Part shown: positions 44,184 to 54,980 of the stretch, piece after piece
How positions within the stretch are numbered: position 1 is the first letter of the stretch
How the letters are laid out: every line of letters begins with the position of its first letter
Assembly: GCA_032622095.1 (NCBI GenBank)
Contig: CP136069.1
Coordinates: forward strand, 69,711,319 to 69,775,318
Source: Siphonodentalium dalli
Taxonomy: Eukaryota > Mollusca > Scaphopoda > Gadilida > Siphonodentaliidae
DNA: 64,000 bases
Reading direction: 5' to 3'
Translations under genes and position numbers: made by a program
The notes under the pieces: generated by a model
Told to the model about the DNA's origin: nothing
Seen by the model: only the letters and a program-made list of their open reading frames with translations
The model's database searches: none

Positions 44184-45396
44184 TTAGCTCCAGAATCCGT
44201 CTGCGCAGGCGCCTTCGTTGTCTGTCAACGGGGCATGTAGGATCTGAGAACCGTTGTTGCTATTAGCAACCTGATGTCGGGGAGGGTTGTCGTTCGTTGC
44301 TGTGACTGTCTTCGGCTGACGTTTCGACCCTTGAGCAACACCCTTTTCAATCACTTCGCTGGTCTCCATGACAACCAATGCTGGCCATATAATATATCTG
44401 ATATAATCCCCTTTAATAGTGTTGTGAGCTCTGAACTTTGATTCATCAAATTTGCTATCTCGAGGAATGTCGAAATCTGGATATAAATTGTTAACACACA
44501 TCAGCCAGGCTAGCTCCCCGCATTTCTGTTCATACTCTTCCAATTTGTCTGCCTCTAAGCATGAACCTGGTTTTATTTTCTGCAAATATTTTAGCGAAAT
44601 TCCACGGCACTCGGTCCCCGCCTTTTTAGAGGTACACTGTCCGTATTTATTTGCCAACCGCATGAAGCTTCTCATTTCAGATATAGATACGGCCAGTGTG
44701 TCATATTCACATTTTTCCGCTAAGTTAATCTTTCCAATGTCAAATGGGTATCCTATTGAAGCATTGAAGGCCCCGATTTGCGTATCCCTGGCTTTTTGAC
44801 ACACCGAGTAGCAGTCCTTAAATATATTAAGCAATAATTCTGCAGTATCTGGTTCCGTCTTTATGTTGTTCTCCGTAAGCATAGCGAATGCTTCAGCCCA
44901 TTCGGAGTCGTACAACTCATAAAACAGTTTTGTCACTTCCTTCTGTTCATCTTTTTCTTCACTTCTTCCGTGTGTCATATCCGTCGCTTTCTCCTTTTTC
45001 AATAATTTTCTCTGTAAAGAACGTATTCTCCCTTCTTGATCTGTAATATATGCCTCCATTTCGGATTTATGCTTCAATAATATATCTTCATTGTCAACCA
45101 GTACTTTATTTGCTTTTAACAGTTCTTTCATTTTATCGTCTTTTAATGTCTGTGTCCTTTTAACTTCTGTTAGCTCTCGTTCCCAGTTGGTCTTTGCGTC
45201 TATTAGCTGACGTTTCCGAGTTTCGCACTTGTCACAACGTGGTGGCCGTTTGTGACCGGCCTGGTCAGCTGCAATATCACATTTCAATGGTTTTGTTTGA
45301 TTTATTACACCTGTCCGAGTCTGTGCCAGTGCACCACAAAAAACACGTAGTATGCAAATTGTTGTTCTGTTTACCACACTTACAGTTCCACGGCAT
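44184..45396 (-). CDS. Mieap/SPATA18-like C-terminal domain protein, 5' end unresolved
   Basis: The minus-strand frame is open for more than 400 codons to a TAG-side end at 44184. After a cysteine-containing N-terminal part (PPRCDKCETRK) comes a coiled coil of about 90 residues (RELTEVKRTQTLKDDKMKEL...YITDQEGRIRSLQRKLLKKE). The last 200 residues have LFYELYDSEWAEAFAMLTE, LLLNIFKDCYSVCQ and, near the end, KFRAHNTIKGDYIRYIIWPA followed by VIEKGVAQ. This order, and the YIIWPAL...KGV ending, recall the C-terminal domain of mitochondria-eating protein, which promotes removal of damaged mitochondrial content. Such genes are often multiplied in bivalves. No ATG starts this frame upstream. An ATG at 45396 begins a different frame (MPWNCKCGKQNNN, zinc-finger-like) that would need an intron or frameshift to join. 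The domain call is from memory and moderate. Confidence 0.6.
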
Positions 45397-45599
45397 TTTC
45401 GGAAATTCTTTCGTGTTTTCTTCAAATGTTGCCACGGCAGCTTGACATGCCAGGTATCGTTAGCAAAAATGATCTTAATTTCTCTGCACGAAATCCGCTC
45501 TCCTGTTAAAACACGAACTGCGTAGTTTGAATTTCCTTAATTTGAAGGAAGCGAAACTGAAACGGCAGTTATTAAATTACACAAGCATAATAAGGCAGT

Positions 45600-45675
45600 G
45601 GCTATTCGCCACCCGGGTGGCGAATAGTCATATAACATAGAAATCGCTATTCGCCACCCGGGTGGCGAATACCGT
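45600..45675. repeat. Two 26-bp palindromes centred on CCCGGG
   Basis: CTATTCGCCACCC|GGGTGGCGAATAG is perfect at 45602-45627 and recurs with one terminal mismatch at 45647-45672. The half-site GGGTGGCGAATA is the same text that follows each poly-G tract of the satellite downstream, so the two structures are related. Confidence 0.85.
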
Positions 45676-45879
45676 TTTTATATTTTATTTATTTGCTCCA
45701 CATACGGAGAGTATGGTGATCTCGAGCATCGGGAATAATGATTGTCAGTCCTTACGCAAAAGGCTGTGACTTGGGTTGCAATATGAGAAGGGGTGGGGGT
45801 ACATTACATTTTTTTCCTAACACTGGAACTTCAAATACGGCATACAAGCATATTTTAGCTCAAAATTATGTGATCTGTA

Positions 45880-47457
45880 TGACAGGTGGAGGTGGAGGAG
45901 GGGAGGAGGGGGGTGGGGTGTTGCATAACTGAGGATTTTAGGGGGGTGGGGGAGGTGTACCGTTTTTTGGTCAAAAACTTGGTGTCAGATTATTTGTTGT
46001 GCATTATATGTAAGGATTTGTGTACTACATTAGGCGTTCATTTCAAGGTTTAGAAGTACATTTCGGACAAATATTTGTCATTGGAATTTGAGATGGGGTG
46101 GCGAATAAAAGTATTCTTAAATCTCGGACGTCAGTTAGATTTCTTCATTTGTGTATTGGATTAGCCGATCCAGCAATCATAAACAATCATTTTCTAGAAC
46201 TGGTAGTGTGGAATTGCGAAAACAAATATGTGACCTGAATAGGTTGGGGGAGGGTGGGTGGCGAATAACTTTAATCTCAAAACTTGGATGTCAGATGAGT
46301 TTCTTGTTCTTTGTATTAGATTAGACGATCCTTTAATCATAAACAATCATTATATAGAACTGGAGTGGAATTGCGAACAAAATTCTGCGTTCTGAATTGG
46401 TTGGTGGGCGGGGGGGGGGGGGGGGGGGGGGGTGGCGAATAACTTTATTCTTAAAACTTGGATGTCGGATAAGCTTTTTATTTTGTGCATTAGATTAGAC
46501 GATTCTTCGACCATAAACAATCATTTTGTAGACCTGGAAGTGGAATTGCGAACACGAATTTGCGATTTGAATTGGTTGGTGGTTGGGGGGGGGGGGGGGG
46601 GGGTGGCGAATAATTTTATTCTTTAAATGTGGATGTCAGGTGAGCTAGTTATTGTTTTGCATTAGATTAGACGATCATGCAATCATAATCAATCATTTAA
46701 TAGAACTGGAAGTTGAATTGCGAACAAAAATGTGAAATCTGCTACCTGAATTGGTTGGTGGGTGGGGGGGGGGGGGGGGGGGGGGGTGGTGGAGAATAAC
46801 TTTATTCTTAAAATTTAGATGTCAGATGAGCTTTTTATTTTGTGCATTAGATTAGACGATTCTTCAATCATAAACAATAATTTTGTAGACCTGGAAGTGG
46901 AATTGCGAACGAAAATCTGCGATCTGAATTGGTTGGTGAGGGGGGGGGGGGGGGGGGGGGTTGGCGAATAATTGTTTTCTTTAAACGTGGATGTCAGATG
47001 AGCTTGTTTGTTGAGAACAAAAATTTGCCATTTGAATTGGTTGGTGGGCGGGGGGGGGGGGGGGGGTGGCGAATAATTTTATTCCTAAAACATGCATGTC
47101 AGATGAGCTTGTTATTGTTTTGCATTAGATTAGACGTTCCTTCAATCATAATCAATCATTTGATAGAACTGGAAGTGGAATTGAGAACGAAAATCTGCGA
47201 TCTGAATTGGTTGGTGAGGGGGGTGGCCAATAATTTTATTCTTAAAACTTGGATGTCAGAATAGCTTTTTATTTTGTGCATTAGATTAGACGATTCTTCA
47301 ATCATAAACAATCATTTTGTAGACCTGGAAGTGGAATTGCGAAAAAAAATCTGCGATCTGAATTAGTTGGTGAGGGGGGTGGCGAATAATTTTATTCCTA
47401 AAACATGGATGTCAGATGAGCTTGTTATTGTTTTGCATTATATTATACGTTCCTGCA
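45880..47457 (+). repeat. Satellite of about 100-180-bp units, each with a poly-G tract
   Basis: Each unit reads TGAATTGGTTGGTG, a G run of up to about 25, then GGTGGCGAATAA, TTTATTCTTAAAACTTGGAT, GTCAGATGAGC, GCATTAGATTAGACGATTC, ATCATAAACAATCAT and CTGGAAGTGGAATTGCGAAC. Units begin near 46241, 46399, 46573, 46750, 46930, 47037, 47208 and 47363, so they vary from about 107 to 180 bp. G-tract length varies most: the last two units have only GGGGGG-class tracts. Glycine-rich open frames here are an artefact. The array runs into an assembly gap. Confidence 0.9.
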
Positions 47458-47557
47458 NNNNNNNNNNNNNNNNNNNNNNNNNNNNNNNNNNNNNNNNNNN
47501 NNNNNNNNNNNNNNNNNNNNNNNNNNNNNNNNNNNNNNNNNNNNNNNNNNNNNNNNN
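47458..47557. other. Assembly gap of 100 N
   Basis: Exactly 100 N interrupt the poly-G satellite. A round 100 normally marks a gap of unknown size. The true array may be much longer than shown. Confidence 0.98.
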
Positions 47558-48900
47558 AAGGGAGGGGGATGTAGACGCCATACAGGACAAATATTTTATG
47601 GCATGTGGGACATTACCTTCTTTGTACTGGTGTGAGTTGTCCTTAGAACATGTGTTCTATGTTGCAGTCATTAGTACTCATTATCCCAGACAGGTGGGGA
47701 TAGGAAAGTGAGGTGGAGGTCAAAATTTGGAGGATGGCTGAGAGGAGGTACTGGTGAAGACACCACACAAAAGCAGACCTAGACCCATGGTGTCTGTGAG
47801 ACATTATTACATCTGGTAGTTGTCTGTGGAACACATGTTCTGAGTTACAGTCATTACCCCAGACACCAGCTAATCTCTGGTGTGAGGGAACCTAAGTTAA
47901 GATATCCCAGCTAATCTCTGTTAAGAAGGAAGTCTCTAATATCCTGGTTGGGTACACAGATGGAGAACTGTTTCTACCTACAGTAGCCACAGGACAACAT
48001 AGTTGTATGGCACTTAAAGTAGTCAGTATATTTATTTAACTACTATAATGCAGATGGAGGATAAGATATCTACATGTATTTTCTATAGTAAATTTAATGC
48101 ATGTATCAACATTTTGAATACATCTACAATGTAATGCAACTCAAACATGTATGTACATCTTTGATCCTTTGTTTGATGTTTGATTATTGTGATGTTATTT
48201 CAGAGGTAAGACATACGTGTCTTTTTGTTCTGAATAAAAATTGTATTTTAGTATTTATTAAACACTGGTTTCAATCTGTAGGTATACAAGTTTTACATTT
48301 GTTAAAACACTCCTAAAAAGCTGGTGCCGGCCCAGAAGCAACCAAGGGAACAGAGGGGGGCACAACTTCCAGAAAAAGGCATTTTTTTTTAGTCAGAGCT
48401 ATTATCATAAATACCACAAATGCAACATTTTGGTAATCACACATGCAGAGCTCAATTTAACTGGATTCGCATCGCAAATTGCGCTGCAATATTCCAATTT
48501 CTGCTGATCAATTTACAATGCAAAACATATTTTGGTTAGGAATGCTATACAGTATACAGAATCTACCAAGTGTTGCAAAATGCTATACAAATTAACAAAA
48601 TTAAAACTACCCCTGCATTCATGTATAGCATTGAAAAACACTTTCCATATTGAGCGACGTATAACCAGGGAAGGATCCAGCGCTATTTTGATACCTGTTA
48701 CTCTTTGGGTGCCCAAGCTCTGTCCCCAAATTCCAAGTGGATAGTATTTATTCAAGCTGAATTATCTATATTTTCAAGGAAATTTTCTATAAATTAGTAT
48801 AAATCATCAAGCTATGGAAATCATCAATCTGATATAATCTATAGAGACTTTATTTGCACAATCAGTTGTCCCGTAGGAATATTTTAACGCTTCAATGACT
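47558..48900. other. Non-genic stretch with a degenerate direct repeat
   Basis: GAGTTGTCCTTAGAACATGT...GCAGTCATTA...CCCAGAC near 47632-47690 recurs as TAGTTGTCTGTGGAACACAT...ACAGTCATTACCCCAGAC near 47816-47865. CAGCTAATCTCTG also occurs twice (47865 and 47910). No gene was recognised. Confidence 0.45.
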
Positions 48901-48904
48901 GGAG

Positions 48905-49010
48905 CTTCCTGAATTTTGGGAAAACCCTGTACCATGCAATGTATTCTCTTATATATGCAAGTCTCCTAGTGGGTACCACGCAAATATAAGAGAATGCTTG
49001 ACCTAACTAC
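48905..49010. repeat. Single-hairpin copy of the stem-loop module, diverged
   Basis: GGAGCTTCCTGAATTTTGGG leads into ATGTATTCTCTTATATATGC and, after a changed loop (AAGTCTCCTAGTGGGTACCA), CGCAAATATAAGAGAATGC. It is the same flank type as 32870-33025. Confidence 0.65.
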
Positions 49011-49058
49011 ATGTATATTTACATTCACATTGTAAGTCAGTAAATTCTCTTATATACT

Positions 49059-49190
49059 TACAGTAATGCTCTAATTAATCGACTCCATAACCACAGCAGA
49101 ATTATGGGTAACTTTTCAGGATTTAGTCGGAAATATGGCTTGTTGCCATTCATAGGAAAGCTCTCTCCGATTACTTAGGGCATTACTGTA
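49059..49190. mobile_element. Palindromic TA-flanked MITE (CAGTAATGC family), copy 1
   Basis: TA flanks inverted termini CAGTAATGCTCTAATTAATC and the complement of CAGTAATGCCCTAAGTAATC. TA target duplications point to Tc1/mariner-type elements. Interior phrases AGCAGAATTATGGGTAA and GGAAATATGGCTTGTTGCCA also occur in copy 2. It is 132 bp including the TA pair. Confidence 0.75.
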
Positions 49191-49541
49191 TGTGAGGCTC
49201 CCTTTTGGAGATTTGCATATATAAGATAATGCACTGGCACAGGATATTTAAGGCTGCACCAGCGCAACTCACGTTATGAAATGGATAACATCCCAATTTA
49301 CCTATGTACCTGCATATAGGGACATCTTCAGATGTACGGTAGAACAGGTGTCCCAAAAAATCTCTGGATTCTTCCCTGGTATAACATTTTCTCTTAAAAC
49401 AATATACAAGTAACAATACTTTTTAGCTCATATAAATGGAATTTATTGACATACTGTGAAGACACTTTAATTAAAGGACACTTTCTGTTGCCCTGGAACC
49501 AGTATCTTCTGAATACGAAGTTGAAAACAATATGTGTGGCT

Positions 49542-49941
49542 TTAACCCTTTACCCAACAGAAGGGCCCTGTGCCAATGTATTCTCTTATATATGCGAGTC
49601 GACCATAGGTCGCCTCGCATATATAAGAGAATGCATTGGCTTAACACATTAAAAATTATAAAATTGTTAAAGAATGTAAGAAAAAATGGTAAAAAGTGTT
49701 AAAAAAAGATTTTTTTTAGGCCAATGCATTCTCTTATATATGCGAGGCGACCTATGGTCGACTTGCATATATAAGAGAATGCATTGGCACAGGGCATAAC
49801 TGTAACTATCACAATGTGGTCAAGGAGCCGGTTCCTATGATATCCATATTTGTATGGTTCTATTGAGACAGACCGAAGATATTTTAGGCTGTTGAAGCTT
49901 TATTTGGCCGGTTTTGGCCGGATTGTTGGGTAAAGGGTTAA
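49542..49941 (-). mobile_element. 400-bp TTAA MITE (CCCTTTACCCAACA family) with two hairpin modules, copy 1
   Basis: It is bounded by TTAA. The termini are CCCTTTACCCAACA and TGTTGGGTAAAGGG. Inside are two inverted stem-loop modules at 49572-49640 and 49720-49788 around an AT-rich spacer. A unique-side segment (GTCAAGGAGCCGGTTCC, GATATTTTAGGCTG, CGGCCAAA-type repeat) sets the orientation, which is reversed relative to the two copies at 60 and 62 kb. TTAA plus CCCT suggests mobilisation by a piggyBac-like transposase. The right TTAA is shared with the start of a TTAACCCTTTCTATACTGAA element. Confidence 0.85.
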
Positions 49942-51150
49942 CCCTTTCTATACTGAATGGATAAAAAGAAAGCTTTGGATGGGTCTATTATACATATGGA
50001 GGGATATCCAGGTAATATATGTATGAGCAGATGACAGACAATAGAAATTGCAGAAGGAAAGAATTATTTGGAATCCTATTCATTGGTCGTAGGAAATGTT
50101 CAGATAATAAATTCAACAAGCATCAATTTGAAGGAAAAATTCATTTTTCTTTATAACCTTGTATGCTATAGTACTATAACAACACAATTACCCTCACAAT
50201 ATAAGAGATATGTTTTAATTTATTATGTAAACAAGTGGGGTTTTTTATACTGTTTGTGAGAAAATTATATCAAATACTTTTCGTTGCATATTCTAGTTTT
50301 TTGTTAGCCATTGGCAGAACTATTGGCTTCCTTCACTTCTCTCAATTGAAACCTCCAAGTTGGCCCCTGAAGTACATGTAAGTGCCAGTTGGGAAGTTTC
50401 TAGGTGGACACCCCCCACCCCCTCCACACAGAATTTAAGAATAATTGAAATTTGAGTAATCATAAAGCAGTATTGTGTATTCTCTATTCTCAATTTCACA
50501 TTGTGTATAAATGTTAATGTTTTGACCCGAAGTTGTTGACTTTCGCATATAGACCGACTCGGATCTTTCTATTCCAAGTCAATATAGACATACAATAATG
50601 TCCCGCATCACATTTTTTGCCTGCGAGACATGATTTATTAAGCCTTGTAATAAACCATGAATGAAATTAATTTCTGAACACCTGAATAAGTTGCACAGGT
50701 GAAAAAAGGCTGACATGGGACGATTTCATCCCTGAGTTAACGCATTATACTCGACAGTCCTATTGTGGTGGACCCCATAATCATCGTTATGTCTATACAC
50801 TTCAGCGCATATACGACAGACGGCCGAATAAAAAGTATCCTGTCTGAAGTCACATGATATCTGTCGGTTACACCTTGACAATTAACCTGAAAGTTATTTG
50901 TTCATTTAACCCTGAACTACTAAATACTCATTGATGAGTAGTTATCCCACAGGAAATATTCACATAATAAGTTCACTGCGTTGTTTGTTGAACTTGTTAT
51001 CTAAACATTTCCCACCAATGAATATGAATTCTTCTGCATTTGTATTATCATTTCATTCGGCGGTGTTGACCATGTTAAAAAAATTGGTTCAAAACAAAAT
51101 ACGCCCTTCAGCCATTTGTACTACACCCCCGCCCCCACCCCACCCAAAAT
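49938..51150. other. MITE remnant then non-genic DNA
   Basis: The first 200 bp match the left part of the TTAACCCTTTCTATAC family (GGGTCTATTATACATATGGA, CAGATAATAAATTCAACAAG). At about 50905-51030, ACTAAATACTCATTGATGAG and TAAGTTCACTGCG...GTTGAACTTGTTATCT are fragments of the right part of that family. In between I see no gene. A stretch near 50340-50420 has CCAGTTGGGAAGTTTC and may be another decayed GGAAATTTC repeat. Confidence 0.5.
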
Positions 51151-51157
51151 TTTTTTT

Positions 51158-51735
51158 TTAAAAATAACAATTTGAGCTTACTAAGAATATCTGATATACC
51201 CCTAATATCAATGCCAAAATGAGGTCAAATTCTAAGTCGAAAAAGGGCTGAAACTCATTTGAGACAGAACCCATATTCAAATTGGTCTGTATTTTTAGCT
51301 GGGAAACAGACATCCCAGTTTTGGTTGAGATCAAATAATCCAAACAGAAGTTATCAGTCGGAAACAAAAATTTTATGAAATACCTAGGTCAAATTCTAAG
51401 TCGAAAAAGGGCCATAACTCATGTAAAAATAATTGGACGAAACCCATATTCGAACTTGGCCTGTATATTTAGCTGGGAAATACCAACTTCGGTTCAGATG
51501 AAATAATTCAAACTGGAGTTATCAGTGGGAAACCAAAAATTTTCAATGGACGGTCAAATTCTAAGTCGAAAAAGGATTTGTAACTCGTGTAAAAATAATT
51601 GAACGGAACCCAAATTCAATCTTGGCCTGTGTTTTTAGCTGGGAAATAAACATACCAACTTTGGTTCATATCAAATAATCCAAACTAGAGTTATCAGTCG
51701 GATACCAAAAATGTTAAGACAGACTGACGGCTGGA
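51158..51735 (+). repeat. AAAAGGGCCATAACTC-type tandem repeat, three units
   Basis: Three units of about 170 bp each have AAATTCTAAGTCGAAAAAGG, G(CC)ATAACTC, GAACCCATATTC.AA.TTGG, CTGT.TTTTTAGCTGGGAAA, ACTT.GGTTCA.ATCAAATAA and AGTTATCAGT.GGAAACCAAAA. The array ends in GACAGACTGACGGCTGGACG. Similar units recur at 56961-57362, 57370-57800, 59160-59615 and 62590-63015. Confidence 0.8.
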
Positions 51736-52032
51736 CGGATGGCTAGACAGATTACATAATAGAGCCTTTTTTTCAAAGGGAGTAAAACGAACACTTTGTT
51801 GTATAACTTTTGATGCTGTGATCCAACCCTTACAGTGCTCTATTTTATTAGTTAAATATTGAGTGAACAAGACCAATATCATGAGGCGTGCAAATTTTCA
51901 ATTCCAAGCACTTGATGGCATGCAAGCGCAATTGTCCGCCTCAAAATCGAAGGACTGGGACAGATGGATTGACATACATGTACAGACATCAACTAAATGT
52001 ACATGTACATGTGTATACCCTGAAACTCCTCC

Positions 52033-52063
<31 letters not shown>

Positions 52064-52457
52064 TAGACATAATAAAGGTCTGAGACTGAGCTTATGAGGT
52101 CTTAATTGTTCCAACTTAACAGATTTTTTATCAAGAAACCATTGAGTGTTAGCGTCTACATTGACAAAGCCACTTTCTACTAATTTGACAGATTTGAAGT
52201 ATGTCTAGCTTTTTCTTGTTCCGTATGAATGGTGACATTATTTGTGGCAAATGTGTACCCACTCACGACAAGTCGACCAACCAAAGTCCGCTGAATAGGA
52301 GTCCGCTGTGATCAATGACAGAGCTGTGTGGGGGACCGCCTTCCTATCAAACCCCGTCTTATTTGATGTTAGCGGACATAAACAAATGAACAATAAGGCC
52401 ACTTTTTTATATGTTGGTTTGCACAGGTGTTAATAAAACAAATTCAAAATTCATACT
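51736..52457. other. Non-genic stretch with a long poly-G tract
   Basis: A run of about 27 G lies at 52034-52060, just after an ACATGTAC-rich segment (51978-52012). No gene was recognised. Confidence 0.5.
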
Positions 52458-52632
52458 TACAGTAATGCTCTAAATAATCGACACCGTAAATATGGCTTGT
52501 TTCCATTCATCGGAAAGCTCTCGGAGAGAGCTTTCCGATGAATGGCAACAAGCCATATTTCCGACTAAATCCTGCAAAGTTACCCATAATTCTGCTGTGG
52601 TTAAGGAGTCGATTATTTAGGGCATTACTGTA
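52458..52632. mobile_element. Palindromic TA-flanked MITE (CAGTAATGC family), copy 2
   Basis: TA-flanked termini CAGTAATGCTCTAAATAATC and GATTATTTAGGGCATTACTG. The centre GGAAAGCTCTCGGAGAGAGCTTTCC is a near-perfect palindrome, so most of the 175 bp folds on itself. The right half keeps CCCATAATTCTGCTGTGG, shared with copies 1 and 3. Confidence 0.8.
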
Positions 52633-52763
52633 TTTAATTTCCTCTGAGGCTATTGGGGTGGACAGCGAAAAACAAAACAATTAGGTCACTTTTTATTTTT
52701 TGGTTTACGGATATTTACAAGTGAACTATAAAAAGATGCATACTTTCCCCAAGTTAATTTTTA

Positions 52764-52935
52764 TTAACCCTTTCAGTGCCAAGTCCGATTTTTGTATCAA
52801 ACCATATTATCTTGATCATTTTTCAAATTTATTGATTATAATAATGTGATAAATTGATACATTTCAATTAATTTGAAAAATGATCAAGGAAATATGGGTT
52901 GATACAAAAATCGGTCTTGGCAATGAAAGGGTTAA
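52764..52935. mobile_element. 172-bp TTAA MITE (CCCTTTCAGTGCCAAG family)
   Basis: TTAA flanks CCCTTTCAGTGCCAAG...and the right end CTTGGCAATGAAAGGG. The arms GTCCGATTTTTGTATCAA / TTGATACAAAAATCGG and ATGATC.TTTTTCAAATT pair as well, giving a long hairpin. Its right terminus is the point where the 2.07-kb tandem duplication begins. Confidence 0.8.
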
Positions 52936-54980
52936 ACCTATTCTACTTTTTGTTAAGATTGTGCACAGATGTAAAATAACATGTTTGGACAGAATTCCTG
53001 AGCCTGGGTTCGAACCTGCACCCATGATCGTCTGAACAACCAAAGTGCAAGAATACTTTGGCAACTAGAGGTTTGACTGTCCCAATGGGACTACGGATAC
53101 CCCCCTGTTTTTAAAACACTAAGATGTTTCACATGTCAGTAAACATTTAGTTAAAATAATAAAAATAACAGTTCCCATTGCAGGTGTACAACCATAACCC
53201 TAATCTTAAACCTATTGACTGAAACGAGAGGCCGATCACGATCGGCAGATGTTTAACCCATACCTTGGCGATAGTGACTAGCCATAACTGATAATTTGTC
53301 AAAGATATGATCACAGGAATTAATCCATATATCAGTACCCAACTTGAAATCAAAAGCTCAAATAATTTGTCTTAAGAAAGGGTTAAAGTATTTGGGTTGG
53401 GGGAGGAGTAGTTTTAAATCTCATAACTCTGTCCCTACTATTCACACAAGGACCTCTCACTGTGAGATCCAATGGTTTAGTGATTTCGGAGGACATGTTT
53501 AGGAGTTTAAGTTAATTCATTGGAAGCAAAAGTGATAAATCCCTATCTTTGCCACTTTTGACATGCCAGATATTCAAAATTTATTATTCACTTCTAAAGA
53601 GAAATTATAATTGTTGACAAGCCCGACTGCTTAGAACGACATATATGTAGGGGATTCCATCTCGTATTTAAATGGTACTTTAATTACCCCCCCCCCCCTT
53701 CCCGCATTCTCCCCAGTTATTTGTTTATCAAACATGGACAGATATAAGATCAGATCTGACCTGTGTATTAAATAAGATTAAGTGTTTCATAACAGGGGTG
53801 TATGTTTTTCAAAAATATATGTAGTTTATACAATTCAAAAGTATTATCTATATAATGTTATACAGACATAATATGATGGGAATGACCACTAAATCGTTCA
53901 TATAAAAGAAAGTAAGTTAGCCCTCATTTGAATGGTTTCACACATTACAATGTTTTACAAGTAGCTTGGGCACTAAAGCCACAACCTTCAATGTTAATCT
54001 TCTAAGTGCTCTGTGGCCCCTAAAATTCAATCAACCATGAAAATGTGAACAAATGGGAAAATAAGGTTCCTGGAAATACTAACATCTACCATATTGATTT
54101 TCAAAACAAGTCATCACTTACAATAGTCATGTATATTTATCTGCCTGTTTCCCCATTGCATAGATAAATCAAATTGGCTATCAGCTGTTGTTTTAATTTT
54201 GAAAGCACGTGTCTGAAGGGTTAATATATTTTTCAAAAATCAATTAATCAGTCAATACCAAAATTGATAGAAGTGTGCAAAGATACCCAATATATATTAA
54301 GAGATATGAGGAAGAGTCCATGTACATTATAGCATGTGTCTATGGAAACCTTGGAAAGGGTTAATTATTTTTGAAGCAAATTAATGGAATTTAGAAGACA
54401 CTTATATAGGTGAGGGGGCCCTTATCTCATCCTGTAATGAAATTTCAAGAATAGGAAAAACACCTGTCTTGTGCTGCCATTAATCAATTTGACAGTTAGA
54501 ATAAACAAACAGCCAGCCACCAGTGTTGTTTATCTTGCTTGACCCACCAGAGCTCTGTATCATATGTCATCACTCATTTCATAACAGATTTCACTTGGAA
54601 TGACAACATCTATAAAAATCCTCTGATATACTCTGGATGTTGGATTACATGGTAATTTATTGATATCATTATATTACATGAAACTATTGCAATAAAATCT
54701 TCATATTTTCAAAACAGGATATCACACGGATTCACACCTAATTAATCGTATAAAACTAAAATAAATGAAAGTGTCAATTTTTTTTTATTATTTAAATTTT
54801 TTTTTTATTGTTATTAAAGTTCAAACACAAAATTTAATATCTGTATATGCTAAATTTAGCAAGGAGCTAAATCTAAAAAAAAAAATAAAAAATTTTAAAT
54901 TTTTTTTCTCGAAAAAGGGTCATAACTCCTTTAAAATTAATCGGATCAAACCCATATTCGAACTCGATCTGTATTATGGG
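52916..54980 (+). repeat. 2065-bp tandem duplication, unit 1
   Basis: Unit 1 starts CTTGGCAATGAAAGGGTTAA and ends CTCGATCTGTATTATGGG. It is repeated immediately as 54981-57046. The contents are non-genic: a possible tRNA-like B-box on the minus strand (GGTTCGAACCCAGG at about 53006-53020), a poly-C run at about 53687-53698, and an AAAAGGGTCATAACTC repeat unit at the end. No coding gene was recognised. Frames that appear twice (for example the 68-codon minus frame at 53147 and 55212) do so only because of the duplication. Confidence 0.95.

Noticed and set aside
44184-45425. 413-residue frame taken as a complete protein
   Set aside because: Its first codon at 45425 is TTG, the frame stays open upstream to a stop near 45537, and no ATG begins it. 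The N-terminal 40 or so residues are therefore unreliable.
45880-47711. Glycine-rich proteins (runs such as VGGGGGGVANNFIL)
   Set aside because: These come from the poly-G satellite, vary with G-run length and run across the N gap. They are not genes.
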